A stretch of DNA of 64,000 nucleotides from Mycobacterium malmoense (GTDB lineage: Bacteria; Actinomycetota; Actinomycetes; Mycobacteriales; Mycobacteriaceae), in NCBI RefSeq assembly GCF_019645855.1, contig NZ_CP080999.1:4154001-4218000 (forward strand). Direction: 5' to 3'. Position 1 is the first letter of the stretch. The number at the start of each line of letters is the position of its first letter. Below are positions 33,227-42,412 of this stretch, in pieces. Position numbers and translations under genes: made by a program. The notes beneath the pieces are model-generated. The model saw nothing but the letters and a program-made list of their open reading frames with translations. It had not been told where the DNA came from and did not search any database.

Positions 33227-34264
33227 GTGACTGGGGAATCCGACGAGGTATTGACCCGCGTCGACGGTGGTATCGGCCTGATCACGCTCAACCGCCCCAA
33301 GGCGATCAACTCGCTGAATCAGCAGATGGTGGACGCGCTGAGCGCAATCCTCACCCGGTGGGAGAACGACGACGCGGTGGGGGCCGTGGTGCTGTCCGGA
33401 GCGGGCGAACGCGGGCTGTGCGCCGGCGGCGACGTGGTGGCCGTCTACCACAGTGCCCGTAAAGACGGGGTCGAGGCGCGGCGGTTCTGGCGCGACGAGT
33501 ACCTGCTCAACGGGCGGATCGGCCGGTTCGGCAAGCCGTACGTGGCGTTGATGGACGGCATCGTGATGGGCGGCGGTGTCGGGGTCAGCGGCCACGCGAA
33601 CACCAGGGTGGTCACCGACACCTCGAAGGTCGCGATGCCCGAGGTGGGCATCGGGTTCATCCCCGACGTCGGCGGGGCGTTTTTGCTGTCTCGCGCGCCG
33701 GGCGGGCTGGGGCTGTACGCCGCGCTGACCGGGGCGCCGTTTTCCGGCGCCGACGCCATCGCAATGGGATTCGCCGACCACTACGTGCCGCATAGCGAAC
33801 TCGACGCGTTCACCGCGGCGATCGTCGCCGACGGCGTGGAGACCGCGCTGGCCCGTCATGCCGTCGAACCCCCAACGAGCCCCCTTGCCGCACAACGTGA
33901 TTGGATCGACGAGTGCTTTGCCAAGGACACCGCCGAAGGCATCGTCGCCGCCCTGCGGGCACATGACGCGGGACCCGCCCGGGAGGCCGCCGACCTGATC
34001 ACCACCCGCTCCCCCATCGCCGTGTCCGTGACGCTGGAAGCGGTGCGCCGCGCCGCCAAGCTGGGCACACTGGAAGACGTTCTGATTCAGGACTATCGGG
34101 TGTCGAGCGCGTCGGTGCGCTCGCACGACCTGGTGGAGGGCATCCGTGCGCAGCTCATCGACAAGGATCGCAATCCGAAGTGGTCGCCGGCGACGCTGGC
34201 CGAAATCGCCACGGCCGACGTCGAGGCGTATTTCGCGCCGGTCGACGACGACCTGAGTTTCTAG
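33227..34264 (+). CDS. echA9: Enoyl-CoA hydratase/3-hydroxyisobutyryl-CoA hydrolase EchA9
   Basis: A 345-residue crotonase-fold enzyme. The oxyanion-hole segment SGAGERGLCAGGD and the catalytic region MPEVGIGFIPDVGG, with its Glu and Asp, match 3-hydroxyisobutyryl-CoA hydrolases of valine breakdown more than plain enoyl-CoA hydratases, as does the length (about 345 rather than 260). The GTG at 33227 has GGGAGG upstream and gives the Rv1071c length. It is 11 bp ahead of echA8, so the two are co-transcribed. The exact substrate is uncertain. Confidence 0.9.
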   Translation: MTGESDEVLTRVDGGIGLITLNRPKAINSLNQQMVDALSAILTRWENDDAVGAVVLSGAGERGLCAGGDVVAVYHSARKDGVEARRFWRDEYLLNGRIGRFGKPYVALMDGIVMGGGVGVSGHANTRVVTDTSKVAMPEVGIGFIPDVGGAFLLSRAPGGLGLYAALTGAPFSGADAIAMGFADHYVPHSELDAFTAAIVADGVETALARHAVEPPTSPLAAQRDWIDECFAKDTAEGIVAALRAHDAGPAREAADLITTRSPIAVSVTLEAVRRAAKLGTLEDVLIQDYRVSSASVRSHDLVEGIRAQLIDKDRNPKWSPATLAEIATADVEAYFAPVDDDLSF

Positions 34265-34275
34265 GAAGGTAAGGC

Positions 34276-35049
34276 ATGACGTACGAAACCATCCTCGTCG
34301 AGCGCGATCAGCGGGTTGGGATCATCACGCTGAACCGGCCGCAGGCGCTCAACGCGCTCAACACCCTGGTGATGAACGAAGTCACCAGTGCAGCAACCGA
34401 ATTGGACAACGATCCTGGCATCGGGGCGATCGTCATCACCGGTTCGGCCAAGGCGTTCGCGGCCGGCGCCGACATCAAGGAGATGGCCGGCCTGGCGTTT
34501 GCCGACGCGTTCGACGCCGACTTCTTCGCCGCCTGGGGCAAGCTGGCGGCCGTCCGCACCCCGACGATCGCCGCGGTGGCCGGACACGCGCTTGGCGGCG
34601 GCTGCGAGCTCGCGATGATGTGCGACCTGCTGATCGCGGCCGACACGGCGAAGTTCGGCCAGCCGGAGATCAAACTCGGTGTGCTGCCGGGCATGGGCGG
34701 GTCGCAGCGCCTGACCCGGGCCATCGGCAAGGCCAAGGCCATGGACCTCATCCTGACCGGACGCACCATCGACGCCGCCGAAGCCGAACGCAGCGGCCTG
34801 GTTTCGCGGGTGGTGCCGGCCGACGACCTGCTCACCGAGGCCAAGGCCGTCGCCACCACCATCGCGCAGATGTCGCGATCGGCGGCGCGGATGGCCAAGG
34901 AAGCCGTCAACCGCGCCTTCGAATCGACCCTGTCCGAAGGACTTCTCTACGAACGCCGCCTGTTTCATTCGACCTTCGCGACGCACGACCAGTCCGAGGG
35001 GATGGCGGCATTCATCGAGAAGCGCGCCCCCAACTTCACCCACCGCTAG
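34276..35049 (+). CDS. echA8: Enoyl-CoA hydratase EchA8
   Basis: A 257-residue crotonase, the same length as Rv1070c. The oxyanion loop KAFAAGADIKEM and the catalytic block GGGCELAMMCDLLI and FGQPEIKLGVLPGMGG are complete, with both glutamates of true hydratases. It hydrates trans-2-enoyl-CoA in beta-oxidation. It is preceded by an AGGAAGGT ribosome site and flanked closely by echA9 and the membrane hydrolase gene (9-bp gap), forming a three-gene unit. Confidence 0.95.
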   Translation: MTYETILVERDQRVGIITLNRPQALNALNTLVMNEVTSAATELDNDPGIGAIVITGSAKAFAAGADIKEMAGLAFADAFDADFFAAWGKLAAVRTPTIAAVAGHALGGGCELAMMCDLLIAADTAKFGQPEIKLGVLPGMGGSQRLTRAIGKAKAMDLILTGRTIDAAEAERSGLVSRVVPADDLLTEAKAVATTIAQMSRSAARMAKEAVNRAFESTLSEGLLYERRLFHSTFATHDQSEGMAAFIEKRAPNFTHR

Positions 35050-35058
35050 GACGCTTCC

Positions 35059-36834
35059 ATGGGCGAACCGGGCTCCGCGACGACTGCCGGCGACAAATCG
35101 ACTGCCACCTCCGAGGAGTTGGAGCTGTCCTCGGGCGCCGAAGCCAAAACCGAAGCCGGCCAAGAAGTTTCGACGCCCGGCCCGGAAAAGCCCAGGCCCG
35201 AGAGGCCCTGGTGGGTTCGCCATTACACGTTCACCGGCACCGCCGCCGGCCTGGTTTTCGTGTGGTTTTCGATGACGCCGTCACTGCTGCCCCGGGGCGC
35301 GCTGTTTCAGGGGCTGGTCAGCGGGTTCTCCGGCGCCACCGGCTATGGGCTGGGCGTGTTCGGCGTCTGGCTGGTGCGGTACATGCGCGCCAAGGATTAC
35401 AGCCCGCCGCCGCCGCGCTGGGCGTGGGCGGTGTTGGTGCCGGTCGGCGCGGTCGGCATGGTGCTGATGGCGATCTGGTTCCACGTCTGGCAGGACCAGG
35501 TGCGCGACCTGATGGGTGTCGAGCACCTGAAGTGGTACGACTACCCGGTGGCCGCGGGCTTGTCGCTGGTGGTGCTGTTCGCTCTCGTCGAGATCGGTCA
35601 GTTCATCCGCTGGCTGTTCACCTTTCTCGTCGGTCAGGTCGACCGGATCGCACCGTTTCGGCTTTCGGCGACCATCGTGGTGGCGCTGCTGGTGGCGCTG
35701 TCGATCACCCTGCTCAACGGCGTGGTGCTCAAGTTCGCGATGCGCACCATGAACAACACGTTCGCCTCGGTCAACAACGAGATGAATCCCGATACCGCAC
35801 CGCCGAAGACGCCGCTGCGGTCCGGTGGCCCGCAGTCGCTGGTGTCCTGGGACTCGCTGGGCCACCAGGGCCGCATCTTCATCGAGGGCGGGCCCAGGGT
35901 CGACGAGCTGACCGCGTTCAACGGGGCCCCGGCCACCGAGCCGATCCGGGCCTACGCCGGGCTGAACTCCGCGGACGGCATCACCGCGGCCGCCGAACTC
36001 GCCGCGCGTGAGCTGCAGCGCGAGGGCGGGCTGCGGCGCGCCGTGATCGCGGTCGCGACGACGACCGGCACCGGCTGGATCAACGAGGCCGAAGCCTCGG
36101 CGCTGGAGTACATGTACAACGGCAACACCGCGATCGTGAGCATGCAGTATTCGTTCCTGCCGAGCTGGCTGTCCTTCCTGGTGGACAAGGAGAACGCCCG
36201 GCACGCCGGCCAGGCGCTGTTCGAGGCCGTCGACCGGCTGGTGCGCCAAATGCCCGAGGGACAACGCCCCAAGCTTGTCGTGTTCGGCGAGAGCCTGGGA
36301 TCGTTCGGCGGTGAGGCGCCGTTCATGAGCCTCAACAACATCCTGGCCCGCACCGACGGAGCCTTGTTCAGCGGGCCGACGTTCAACAACACCATCTGGA
36401 CCGACCTGACCTCCACCCGCGATGCCGGTTCCCCGGAGTGGTTGCCGATCTACCACGACGGCAAGAACGTCCGATTCGTCGCTCGCGCAAGCGATTTGAT
36501 GCGCCCGAACGCCGCATGGGACCACCCGCGGGTGGTTTATCTGCAGCACGCCTCCGATCCGATCGCCTGGTGGAACCGCGACCTGTTGTTCGCCAAACCG
36601 GACTGGCTGCGCGAGAAACGCGGCTACGACGTGCTGCCCCAGACCCGCTGGATCCCGGTGGTGACGTTCCTGCAAGTCTCGGCCGACATGGCGGTGGCCG
36701 TAGACGTGCCGGACGGGCATGGCCACCATTACGTCGCCGACGTCGCCAACGGCTGGGCGGCGGTGCTGTCGCCGCCCGGGTGGACCCAGCAGAAAACGGA
36801 CAAACTGCGGCCGTTGCTGCACGCCAACGGCTAG
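35059..36834 (+). CDS. Membrane alpha/beta-hydrolase (Rv1069c-like)
   Basis: A 591-residue protein. A 50-residue Glu/Pro-rich cytoplasmic N-terminus is followed by four transmembrane helices (about 60-225) and a C-terminal alpha/beta-hydrolase domain (about 270-585) with the nucleophile elbow VVFGESLGSFG near residue 415. This matches the two-part Abhydrolase_9 family (PF10081 with PF15420). It is the third gene of the echA9-echA8 unit. A lipid-hydrolysing role at the membrane would fit, but no substrate is established. Confidence 0.88.
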   Translation: MGEPGSATTAGDKSTATSEELELSSGAEAKTEAGQEVSTPGPEKPRPERPWWVRHYTFTGTAAGLVFVWFSMTPSLLPRGALFQGLVSGFSGATGYGLGVFGVWLVRYMRAKDYSPPPPRWAWAVLVPVGAVGMVLMAIWFHVWQDQVRDLMGVEHLKWYDYPVAAGLSLVVLFALVEIGQFIRWLFTFLVGQVDRIAPFRLSATIVVALLVALSITLLNGVVLKFAMRTMNNTFASVNNEMNPDTAPPKTPLRSGGPQSLVSWDSLGHQGRIFIEGGPRVDELTAFNGAPATEPIRAYAGLNSADGITAAAELAARELQREGGLRRAVIAVATTTGTGWINEAEASALEYMYNGNTAIVSMQYSFLPSWLSFLVDKENARHAGQALFEAVDRLVRQMPEGQRPKLVVFGESLGSFGGEAPFMSLNNILARTDGALFSGPTFNNTIWTDLTSTRDAGSPEWLPIYHDGKNVRFVARASDLMRPNAAWDHPRVVYLQHASDPIAWWNRDLLFAKPDWLREKRGYDVLPQTRWIPVVTFLQVSADMAVAVDVPDGHGHHYVADVANGWAAVLSPPGWTQQKTDKLRPLLHANG

Positions 36835-36848
36835 CGCCCAGGGCGCGG

Positions 36849-37286
36849 TTAGAGCCAGCGGCGACCGGCGTCGGCCAGCGGTCCCGGACGTGGGCCGGGC
36901 GAACCGCCGGCCAGCTCGTCCAGGACACCGGCGCCCGCCAGCGCGTGGTAGCCGCCGATGACGTCGGTGGCGCGGTGCAGGCCGATGTCGAGCAGCGCGG
37001 CCGCCGCCAGGCTGGACGTGTAGCCCTCCGAGCACACGATCACCCATTCGACGTCGTCGCCGACGGCCTCGGGCAGCTTGGCGTCGCTGGTCGGGTCGCA
37101 GCGCCATTCCAGGACGTTGCGTTCGATCACCAGCGCGCCCGGCAATTCGCCCTCGCGGAATCGCTGCGCCTGCGGCCGGATGTCGACGAGGATCGCCCCG
37201 CGCCGCAGCGCGTCGGGCACCTCGGCGGCCGCAAGGCGCCGATACCGGCGGCGGGCCGCTCTCAGGACAAGGTCGATGCGGCTCAC
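36849..37286 (-). CDS. Rhodanese-like sulfurtransferase
   Basis: A 145-residue single-domain rhodanese. The active-site cysteine is C85 in the loop CSEGYTS; the preceding AILVDIRPQAQRFREGELPGA is the usual rhodanese N-terminal half. The GTG start overlaps the TGA of the cysteine dioxygenase gene (GTGA at 37283-37286), so translation is probably coupled. Together the pair may oxidise cysteine and handle sulfane sulfur, as in dioxygenase-rhodanese pairings of other bacteria; that pathway link is inference. Confidence 0.88.
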   Translation of the reverse strand: MSRIDLVLRAARRRYRRLAAAEVPDALRRGAILVDIRPQAQRFREGELPGALVIERNVLEWRCDPTSDAKLPEAVGDDVEWVIVCSEGYTSSLAAAALLDIGLHRATDVIGGYHALAGAGVLDELAGGSPGPRPGPLADAGRRWL

Positions 37287-37882
37287 TGCGGCCCTTCCGG
37301 TTGATCGGTCAGTTCGGTGCGCTGGCGGCGCAACCTGTTGCGGTCGGTGACCTCGTAGTACGACATCGCGGTCAGCGGCGGCGAGTAGGCATGCACGCTC
37401 AGGGTCGGCTGCACCGGGCCCTTGTTGATGCTCACCGGCCCAGGTACCGGCCTGGGCGCCCACACCACGTCATGCACCCAGCCCAACGGGAACCCGGCCT
37501 GATCGCCCGCATCGAGCCGGCGGCGTCGCAAACCCCGCCCGTCCCAACGGAATTCGTTCAGTGAGCCGGACAGCACGGTCAGCGCCCCCAGCGACCCGCC
37601 ATGGTCGTGCAGCTCGGTGGGACGGCCGGGAACCCAGCTGATCAGCCAGATGTCCAGTTCGTCGTCGCCGTGGATGCGGGTGAACCAGCGCCGCGACTCC
37701 GGTACGCCGCCCGCGGGCAGCAGGTGGTCACAGCGTCCGCTGAGCACGTCGTCGGCGGCCCGGTCGGTGGCATGCAGGAGGTCGGGCACCCGCAGCCGAG
37801 TGGGTCCCGACGACGGGGCCGAGACGGTCAATGACCGCAGCGGCACGGGGTCAGCGACAGGCGTCGCAATGCGAAGAGGCAT
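37283..37882 (-). CDS. Cysteine dioxygenase-type cupin
   Basis: A 199-residue cupin of the cysteine dioxygenase type I family. Iron-ligand histidines are in ELHDHGGS and LSVHAYSPPL, with the substrate arginine region RRWFTRIHGDDELDIWLISW. The enzyme would oxidise cysteine to cysteine sulfinate. Another thiol substrate such as 3-mercaptopropionate is possible. It is upstream of and coupled to the rhodanese gene, and divergent from lpqV with 112 bp between starts. Confidence 0.85.
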   Translation of the reverse strand: MPLRIATPVADPVPLRSLTVSAPSSGPTRLRVPDLLHATDRAADDVLSGRCDHLLPAGGVPESRRWFTRIHGDDELDIWLISWVPGRPTELHDHGGSLGALTVLSGSLNEFRWDGRGLRRRRLDAGDQAGFPLGWVHDVVWAPRPVPGPVSINKGPVQPTLSVHAYSPPLTAMSYYEVTDRNRLRRQRTELTDQPEGPQ

Positions 37883-37982
37883 CGAGCAGCTCCAGGGTGA
37901 ACGGATCGGGCGAGCGGCGGCGTATTACGGCCGACAACACTCGCAAAGCCCGAAGCGCTCCATCACGGCCGCCAGTGTTGCA

Positions 37983-37988
37983 TAGATT
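37983..37988 (+). promoter_or_regulatory. Putative -10 box of leaderless lpqV
   Basis: TAGATT is followed by six bases and the lpqV GTG, the same spacing as at desA2 and the SGNH hydrolase gene. No good -35 hexamer is seen. Confidence 0.3.
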
Positions 37989-37994
37989 GAATCC

Positions 37995-38438
37995 GTGCGC
38001 TGGTACGGTCATGGCCCGCTGTTGCGGGGCGCGGTGGTTGTTGTGGCGGGTTTGTTGGCGGTCGCGGGCTGCTCGCATGGCGCCCATCCCGGCCCGACCA
38101 CGTCCTCGTCGGCGCGGCCGTCGGACATTCCCCGCGGTCCGACCTCGGCGCCGGCCGGCGCCGTGGGGCTCTCCGCCGCCGGCGTGACGACCAGGATCGA
38201 CGTCCCCGCGGATTCGACCGAGGAGGAGTATTTCCAGGCCTGTCATGCCGCAAAGGTGTGGATGCAAGCGCAGCCGCCGACCGGTGGGTCGCTGATCGAG
38301 CCGTATCTGGCGATGGTTCAGGCGTCGCCGACGGGGACCGCCGGCAGCTGGAATGCCCGCTGGTCTGACCTGACGCTGGCCCGGCAGGCGGCCGTGATCA
38401 CCGCCGCGCGCGCGGCCGCCAACGACGAATGCGGGTAG
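37995..38438 (+). CDS. lpqV: Lipoprotein LpqV
   Basis: A 147-residue predicted lipoprotein. The signal peptide is GAVVVVAGLLAVAGC, with C26 in the lipobox as the lipidation site, followed by a Ser/Pro/Thr-rich spacer and a small helical domain with two more cysteines (FQACHAAKV, NDECG), which could form a disulfide. It starts with GTG. Position, size and lipobox match Rv1064c. Function is unknown; it would be anchored to the outer face of the membrane. Confidence 0.88.
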   Translation: MRWYGHGPLLRGAVVVVAGLLAVAGCSHGAHPGPTTSSSARPSDIPRGPTSAPAGAVGLSAAGVTTRIDVPADSTEEEYFQACHAAKVWMQAQPPTGGSLIEPYLAMVQASPTGTAGSWNARWSDLTLARQAAVITAARAAANDECG

Positions 38439-38528
38439 CGCTGCAGACCCCGGTGCAATTGGGATCACGGGTGCAAAAAAGTGCCGGCCCGGCCGCCGGG
38501 AACGCGTTCCGCCGCGCAAAATGAACGC

Positions 38529-39563
38529 ATGCCCGATGGACCTGGCGCAGCGGTGGCGCGTCGGTCACCACCGACTCGAGTGGCGCTGGCGCTCGGCAGC
38601 GGCGGCGCCCGCGGCTACGCCCACATCGGCGTGATCGAGGCGCTGCGGGCGCGCGGCTACGACATCGTGGGCGTCGCCGGCTCATCGATGGGCGCGGTGG
38701 TCGGCGGCCTGCAAGCGGCCGGACGCCTCGACGAGTTCGCCGACTGGGCGAAGTCGTTGACGCAGCGCACCATCCTGCGGTTACTGGACCCGTCCATCAG
38801 CGCGGCCGGGGTGATGCGGGCCGAAAAGATCCTCGACGCGGTGCGCGACATCCTGGGTCCGGTCTCCATCGAGCAGCTGCCCATCCCCTACACCGCGGTC
38901 GCGACCGACCTGTTGGCCGGCAGGTCGGTGTGGTTTCAGCGCGGTCCCGTCGACGAGGCAATCCGGGCGTCCATCGCGATCCCGGGGGTGATCGCCCCGC
39001 ACGAAGTCAACGGGCGGCTGCTCGCCGACGGCGGCATCCTGGATCCGCTGCCGATGGCCCCGATCGCCGCGGTCAACGCCGACCTGACCGTCGCGGTGAG
39101 CCTCAGCGGCGGCGAGGTCGGTCGCATTGGGGACAACCGCGGTGCGGAGCCCGGCGTCACCGTCGAGTGGTTGAACCGCATGATGCGCGGCACCTCGGCG
39201 CTGCTGGACCGGCCGACCGCGCGGGCCGTCCTGAGCCGGTTCGGCGGCGGGGAACCGGAAAGCTGGTCGGACGCCGAGCTCGATGGCGCCGGGGACATCG
39301 CCGAGGCGCCCGGGGTGCCGAAGCTGGGCAGCTTCGAGGTGATGAACCGGACGATCGACATCGCCCAATCCGCGCTGGCCCGTCACACGCTGGCGGCCTA
39401 CCCGCCCGACCTGCTGATCGAGGTGCCGCGCTCGACGTGCCGAAGCCTGGAATTTCACCGGGCGGCGGAGGTGATCGCCGCGGGCCGGGCGCTGGCCAAC
39501 CGGGCCCTGGACGGCCTCGAAGCCGAGCCGGACCGGGCGGCGCCGCCCGCGATCGAGGGCTGA
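38529..39563 (+). CDS. Patatin-like phospholipase (Rv1063c-like)
   Basis: A 344-residue patatin-family hydrolase (360 residues if the GTG at 38481 is used; neither start has a strong ribosome site). The oxyanion stretch GSGGARGYAHIG, the nucleophile motif GSSMGAVVGG and the dyad aspartate in LLADGGILDP are all present, so it should be catalytically competent as a Ser-Asp lipid acyl hydrolase. No signal peptide is visible. It converges on a second patatin gene only 14 bp away. Confidence 0.88.
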   Translation: MPDGPGAAVARRSPPTRVALALGSGGARGYAHIGVIEALRARGYDIVGVAGSSMGAVVGGLQAAGRLDEFADWAKSLTQRTILRLLDPSISAAGVMRAEKILDAVRDILGPVSIEQLPIPYTAVATDLLAGRSVWFQRGPVDEAIRASIAIPGVIAPHEVNGRLLADGGILDPLPMAPIAAVNADLTVAVSLSGGEVGRIGDNRGAEPGVTVEWLNRMMRGTSALLDRPTARAVLSRFGGGEPESWSDAELDGAGDIAEAPGVPKLGSFEVMNRTIDIAQSALARHTLAAYPPDLLIEVPRSTCRSLEFHRAAEVIAAGRALANRALDGLEAEPDRAAPPAIEG

Positions 39564-39577
39564 GCCGCCGGGGCGTG

Positions 39578-40444
39578 TCAGACGCCCAGGATCCGCCCCA
39601 CGGCCCGCGCTTCGCGGCGGCCCTGGTCGCGTCCGGCCATCGCCGACGCGACGCGGCAGCGCGGATCCAGCGGATTGGGCCCGAAGGCCGTCAGCGAGTC
39701 CTCGTCGGCGAACACCGCGAACGCTTTGCCGGCGAACGCCGCGATCTCGGCGGCTGGGCCGTCGCCGAACGGCGACGGCCCGTCCACACCCGAGGGCACC
39801 AGCACGACGGCCTCGTCGCAATCGCCGGCCACGGCGAGGTTCACCGAGCTGGCAACGCCGCCGTCCATGTAGCGCCGGCCCGCGATCGTCACCGGTGGCC
39901 ACGCCCCCGGCACCGCGCAACTGGCCGCCACGGCGTCGACCAGCTCGACACCCGACTCCCGGTCGAAAACGACGAGTTCGCCGGTGGCGACGTCGATCGC
40001 GGTGAGCCGCAGCGCCCGGTCCGGCCAGTCGTGCGACGGCAGGCGCCGCGCGATCACCCGGCGCCGGACGGGCTCGGCAACCGTTTTGGTCGCCAGCGCG
40101 ACGGCCCCGATCCGCCGCATCTGCTGTCGGGTCCTGTCCAGTGTCGTGTCGTAGGGTTCGCGCAGGGCGGCCAGGAAGAGTCCGGCGATGTCGTCGACGT
40201 CGACGCCGGAATCGATCTCGGCCGACGACTCGGCGACTTGCCGGTCGAACAGCGCCTCGAGCGTGCCGCCGCCGATCTGCGCGGCGACCGCCGAACCCGC
40301 CGAGGTCCCCACCAGCACGTCCGAATCCAGCAGCAGCCGCGCCGCCGCCGGCGACTCGTCGGCGATACCGCGCAAAATTCCTGTCTCCCAAGCGATTCCG
40401 GCTATTCCGCCGCCGGCGAGCACGAGCGCGCGTCTGGTTGCCAC
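39578..40444 (-). CDS. Patatin-like phospholipase (Rv1062-like)
   Basis: A 288-residue patatin-family protein, distinct in sequence from its convergent neighbour. It begins with the oxyanion motif AGGGIAGIAWETG, has the serine in VGTSAGSAVA and the aspartate in RYMDGGVASSVN, so the Ser-Asp dyad is intact. It starts at GTG and lies 10 bp downstream of the amidotransferase gene, with which it is probably co-transcribed. Confidence 0.88.
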   Translation of the reverse strand: MATRRALVLAGGGIAGIAWETGILRGIADESPAAARLLLDSDVLVGTSAGSAVAAQIGGGTLEALFDRQVAESSAEIDSGVDVDDIAGLFLAALREPYDTTLDRTRQQMRRIGAVALATKTVAEPVRRRVIARRLPSHDWPDRALRLTAIDVATGELVVFDRESGVELVDAVAASCAVPGAWPPVTIAGRRYMDGGVASSVNLAVAGDCDEAVVLVPSGVDGPSPFGDGPAAEIAAFAGKAFAVFADEDSLTAFGPNPLDPRCRVASAMAGRDQGRREARAVGRILGV

Positions 40445-40454
40445 GTCCGGCGCC

Positions 40455-41321
40455 TCACACCGACGTGTGCTGCGCCTGCTGGACCTGCAGGCTCAGGTCG
40501 GCGCGGCGGAGCGGATGCGTGGGCGGGTCGGGCAACACCACACCGCGGGTGATCTGCAGCCCGGCGTCGACGTGGACCAGCTCTCCCGGCTCGAGCGGAC
40601 GCCAGCGCGGGTCGTCGTCCATCGGTTCGGTGGCGAACACCACCGACGAGCGGGTGCACAGATGCTCTGACCGCGCGCGGATTCGGTGGGTGCGCAGGTC
40701 GAATTCGGTGGTTCGGTGCTCGTAGCGTCGGTCCAGGACATAGAGCTCGTGGGTCTGCGGGTAGCGCAGCGCCCACATGTCGGTGGCCGTGCTCAGCGGG
40801 ATATTGACCGCGTAAATGGGCACGTTCGCCGCCAGCCACCTCATGGCGTCGACCAGCCCGGGCGCCACGTCGCCGCCCCGGGCGCGGATCGACCCGGTGA
40901 TGAGGGCGAACACCCGCTCCGAATCGGTCTGGCCGAGGACCAGGTCGTCGGTGCCGAGCTCGCGCAGCCGTTCGTCGAGGACGTCGAGCCCCTCGACCAC
41001 GCCGTTGTGCGCGAAGATCCGGCCGTCCTGCAAAAACGGGTGGGTGTTGCGGACGTCGAGCGACCCGGTCGTCGCATAACGAACGTGGGCGACGAAGGTC
41101 GTGCCGGTCAGCTCGTGTGCCTCGGTGGCGAATTGCGTGTCGTGCCACGCCGCGATCGGCTCCTTGTGCAGCTGCGGCAGGCCGCGCTCGTCGAAGACGC
41201 CCAGTCCCGTGCCGTCCGGGTTCCGCCGGCTTTGCTCGGAGAGGCTGTCCGGGGCGTTCAGCAGCCAAAACGTCGCGGTGCAAACGTCCGTCCCGGCGTG
41301 CAAGCCGAAAAGTCGGCACAT
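40455..41321 (-). CDS. Class II glutamine amidotransferase (Rv1061-like)
   Basis: A 288-residue N-terminal-nucleophile amidotransferase. The second residue is the nucleophile cysteine (MCRLFGLHAG), exposed by removal of the initiator methionine, which fixes the start at 41321. HVRYATTGSL, HPFLQDGRIFAHNGVVEG and GQTDSERVFAL are the class II (YafJ/EgtC-like) glutamine-site blocks. There is no attached synthase domain, so any partner enzyme is separate. It shares a transcript with the downstream patatin gene. The biological acceptor is unknown. Confidence 0.88.
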   Translation of the reverse strand: MCRLFGLHAGTDVCTATFWLLNAPDSLSEQSRRNPDGTGLGVFDERGLPQLHKEPIAAWHDTQFATEAHELTGTTFVAHVRYATTGSLDVRNTHPFLQDGRIFAHNGVVEGLDVLDERLRELGTDDLVLGQTDSERVFALITGSIRARGGDVAPGLVDAMRWLAANVPIYAVNIPLSTATDMWALRYPQTHELYVLDRRYEHRTTEFDLRTHRIRARSEHLCTRSSVVFATEPMDDDPRWRPLEPGELVHVDAGLQITRGVVLPDPPTHPLRRADLSLQVQQAQHTSV

Positions 41322-41344
41322 GGTCTCGACCGTACCGGCAGTCC

Positions 41345-42400
41345 TCAGCGCGCCAACCAGGGCGCGGCCCGGCCGGTGATCGGCGGCAGATCGAAGAAGC
41401 TTTGGATGCCGGCCGGGGCGGCGCACGTCGCGGGGACCGCGTTGACGCAGTGGGCGGCGGTCGCGACGATCCCGGGGTTGCTCTCCAGCCCCGCCTGCAC
41501 GCTTTCGGGCTGCCATCCCTTGACGGTCGCGAAGGTGTCCGGGTTGCCGCGCACCTCGATCTCGTAGCGTTCTCCAGCGGGCCCGAAAGACCAAGGCGGG
41601 TCGAGGTTTTCGGATCCCATCAGCCAGTTCACGGTGATCCGCACGACCACCGCGTCGCCGACCAGCGCCTCCCAGTGGAAGCGGCGCCCGGCGACCTGCC
41701 CGGGCTCGATCGCCCCGATCGGCGAGTCGATGGGGGCGGTCGCGACGGCCACCTCCTGCGACGACCGGACCTCGGGATCGGCGGCGAAGCCCAACCGGTC
41801 GACACAGAGCCGCACCGACTGGATGAAGCCGCCGTCGAGCAGCTTTTGCATCGGCCCGGTCAATGCGCTGTCCGGGGTTCCGCCGAAGCCCATCACGTAG
41901 CGCAGCACGTCCGGCGCGTTATAGGTGCGAAGGTCGGAAAACTCCTCGGAGCGAACGAAAGTCACGGCCGTGGACATCACCGACAACAGCAGTGGGAACA
42001 GCTCGGTGGCCGCCCCGGGCCCGATGCCGGCGCCGTGCAGCGTCGCATTGCCGGCCTGGGCGGCCACCTCGAGCGGGGCGGCTTCTTTTTCGCTCGGGTA
42101 GAACCATCCGAGCGGGCTGACGACGTTCTTGCCCGAGCGCAGCAGCGCGGCGACTTCCTCGACGTTGGGCAGCAACGGCGCGTAGATCACCGCGTCGGCG
42201 TCCAGCGCGAGCACCTCGTCGATGCTGTTGGTGGCGGTCACGCCGAGCGGCGGGGTGCCGATGATCTCGCCGACGTCCTTGCCGTTCTTGGCCTCCGAAT
42301 GCACCCAGCAGCCGACGAGTTCGAGTTCGGGATGATCGAGCACGCCTTTGATCGCCGCCACGCCGACCGACCCGGTTGCCCACTGTATGACCCGCAGCAT
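41345..42400 (-). CDS. DapB-like NAD(P)-binding protein (Rv1059-like)
   Basis: A 351-residue protein with an N-terminal Rossmann fold (VIQWATGSVGVAAIKG) related to dihydrodipicolinate reductases, and a C-terminal domain with no lysine-pathway motifs. Related 2,4-diaminopentanoate dehydrogenase-type proteins are common in mycobacteria, but the substrate is unknown and it is not the true DapB. The ATG at 42400 has GGAAG nine bases upstream, better than the GTG two codons earlier. Its leader contains two 18-bp tandem copies (42413-42448). Confidence 0.83.
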   Translation of the reverse strand: MLRVIQWATGSVGVAAIKGVLDHPELELVGCWVHSEAKNGKDVGEIIGTPPLGVTATNSIDEVLALDADAVIYAPLLPNVEEVAALLRSGKNVVSPLGWFYPSEKEAAPLEVAAQAGNATLHGAGIGPGAATELFPLLLSVMSTAVTFVRSEEFSDLRTYNAPDVLRYVMGFGGTPDSALTGPMQKLLDGGFIQSVRLCVDRLGFAADPEVRSSQEVAVATAPIDSPIGAIEPGQVAGRRFHWEALVGDAVVVRITVNWLMGSENLDPPWSFGPAGERYEIEVRGNPDTFATVKGWQPESVQAGLESNPGIVATAAHCVNAVPATCAAPAGIQSFFDLPPITGRAAPWLAR

Positions 42401-42412
42401 GTACACCCACTT

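Noticed and set aside
35281..37107. 608-codon minus-strand frame opposite the membrane hydrolase
   Set aside because: Antisense shadow; the plus-strand gene has a clear domain order and nucleophile elbow.
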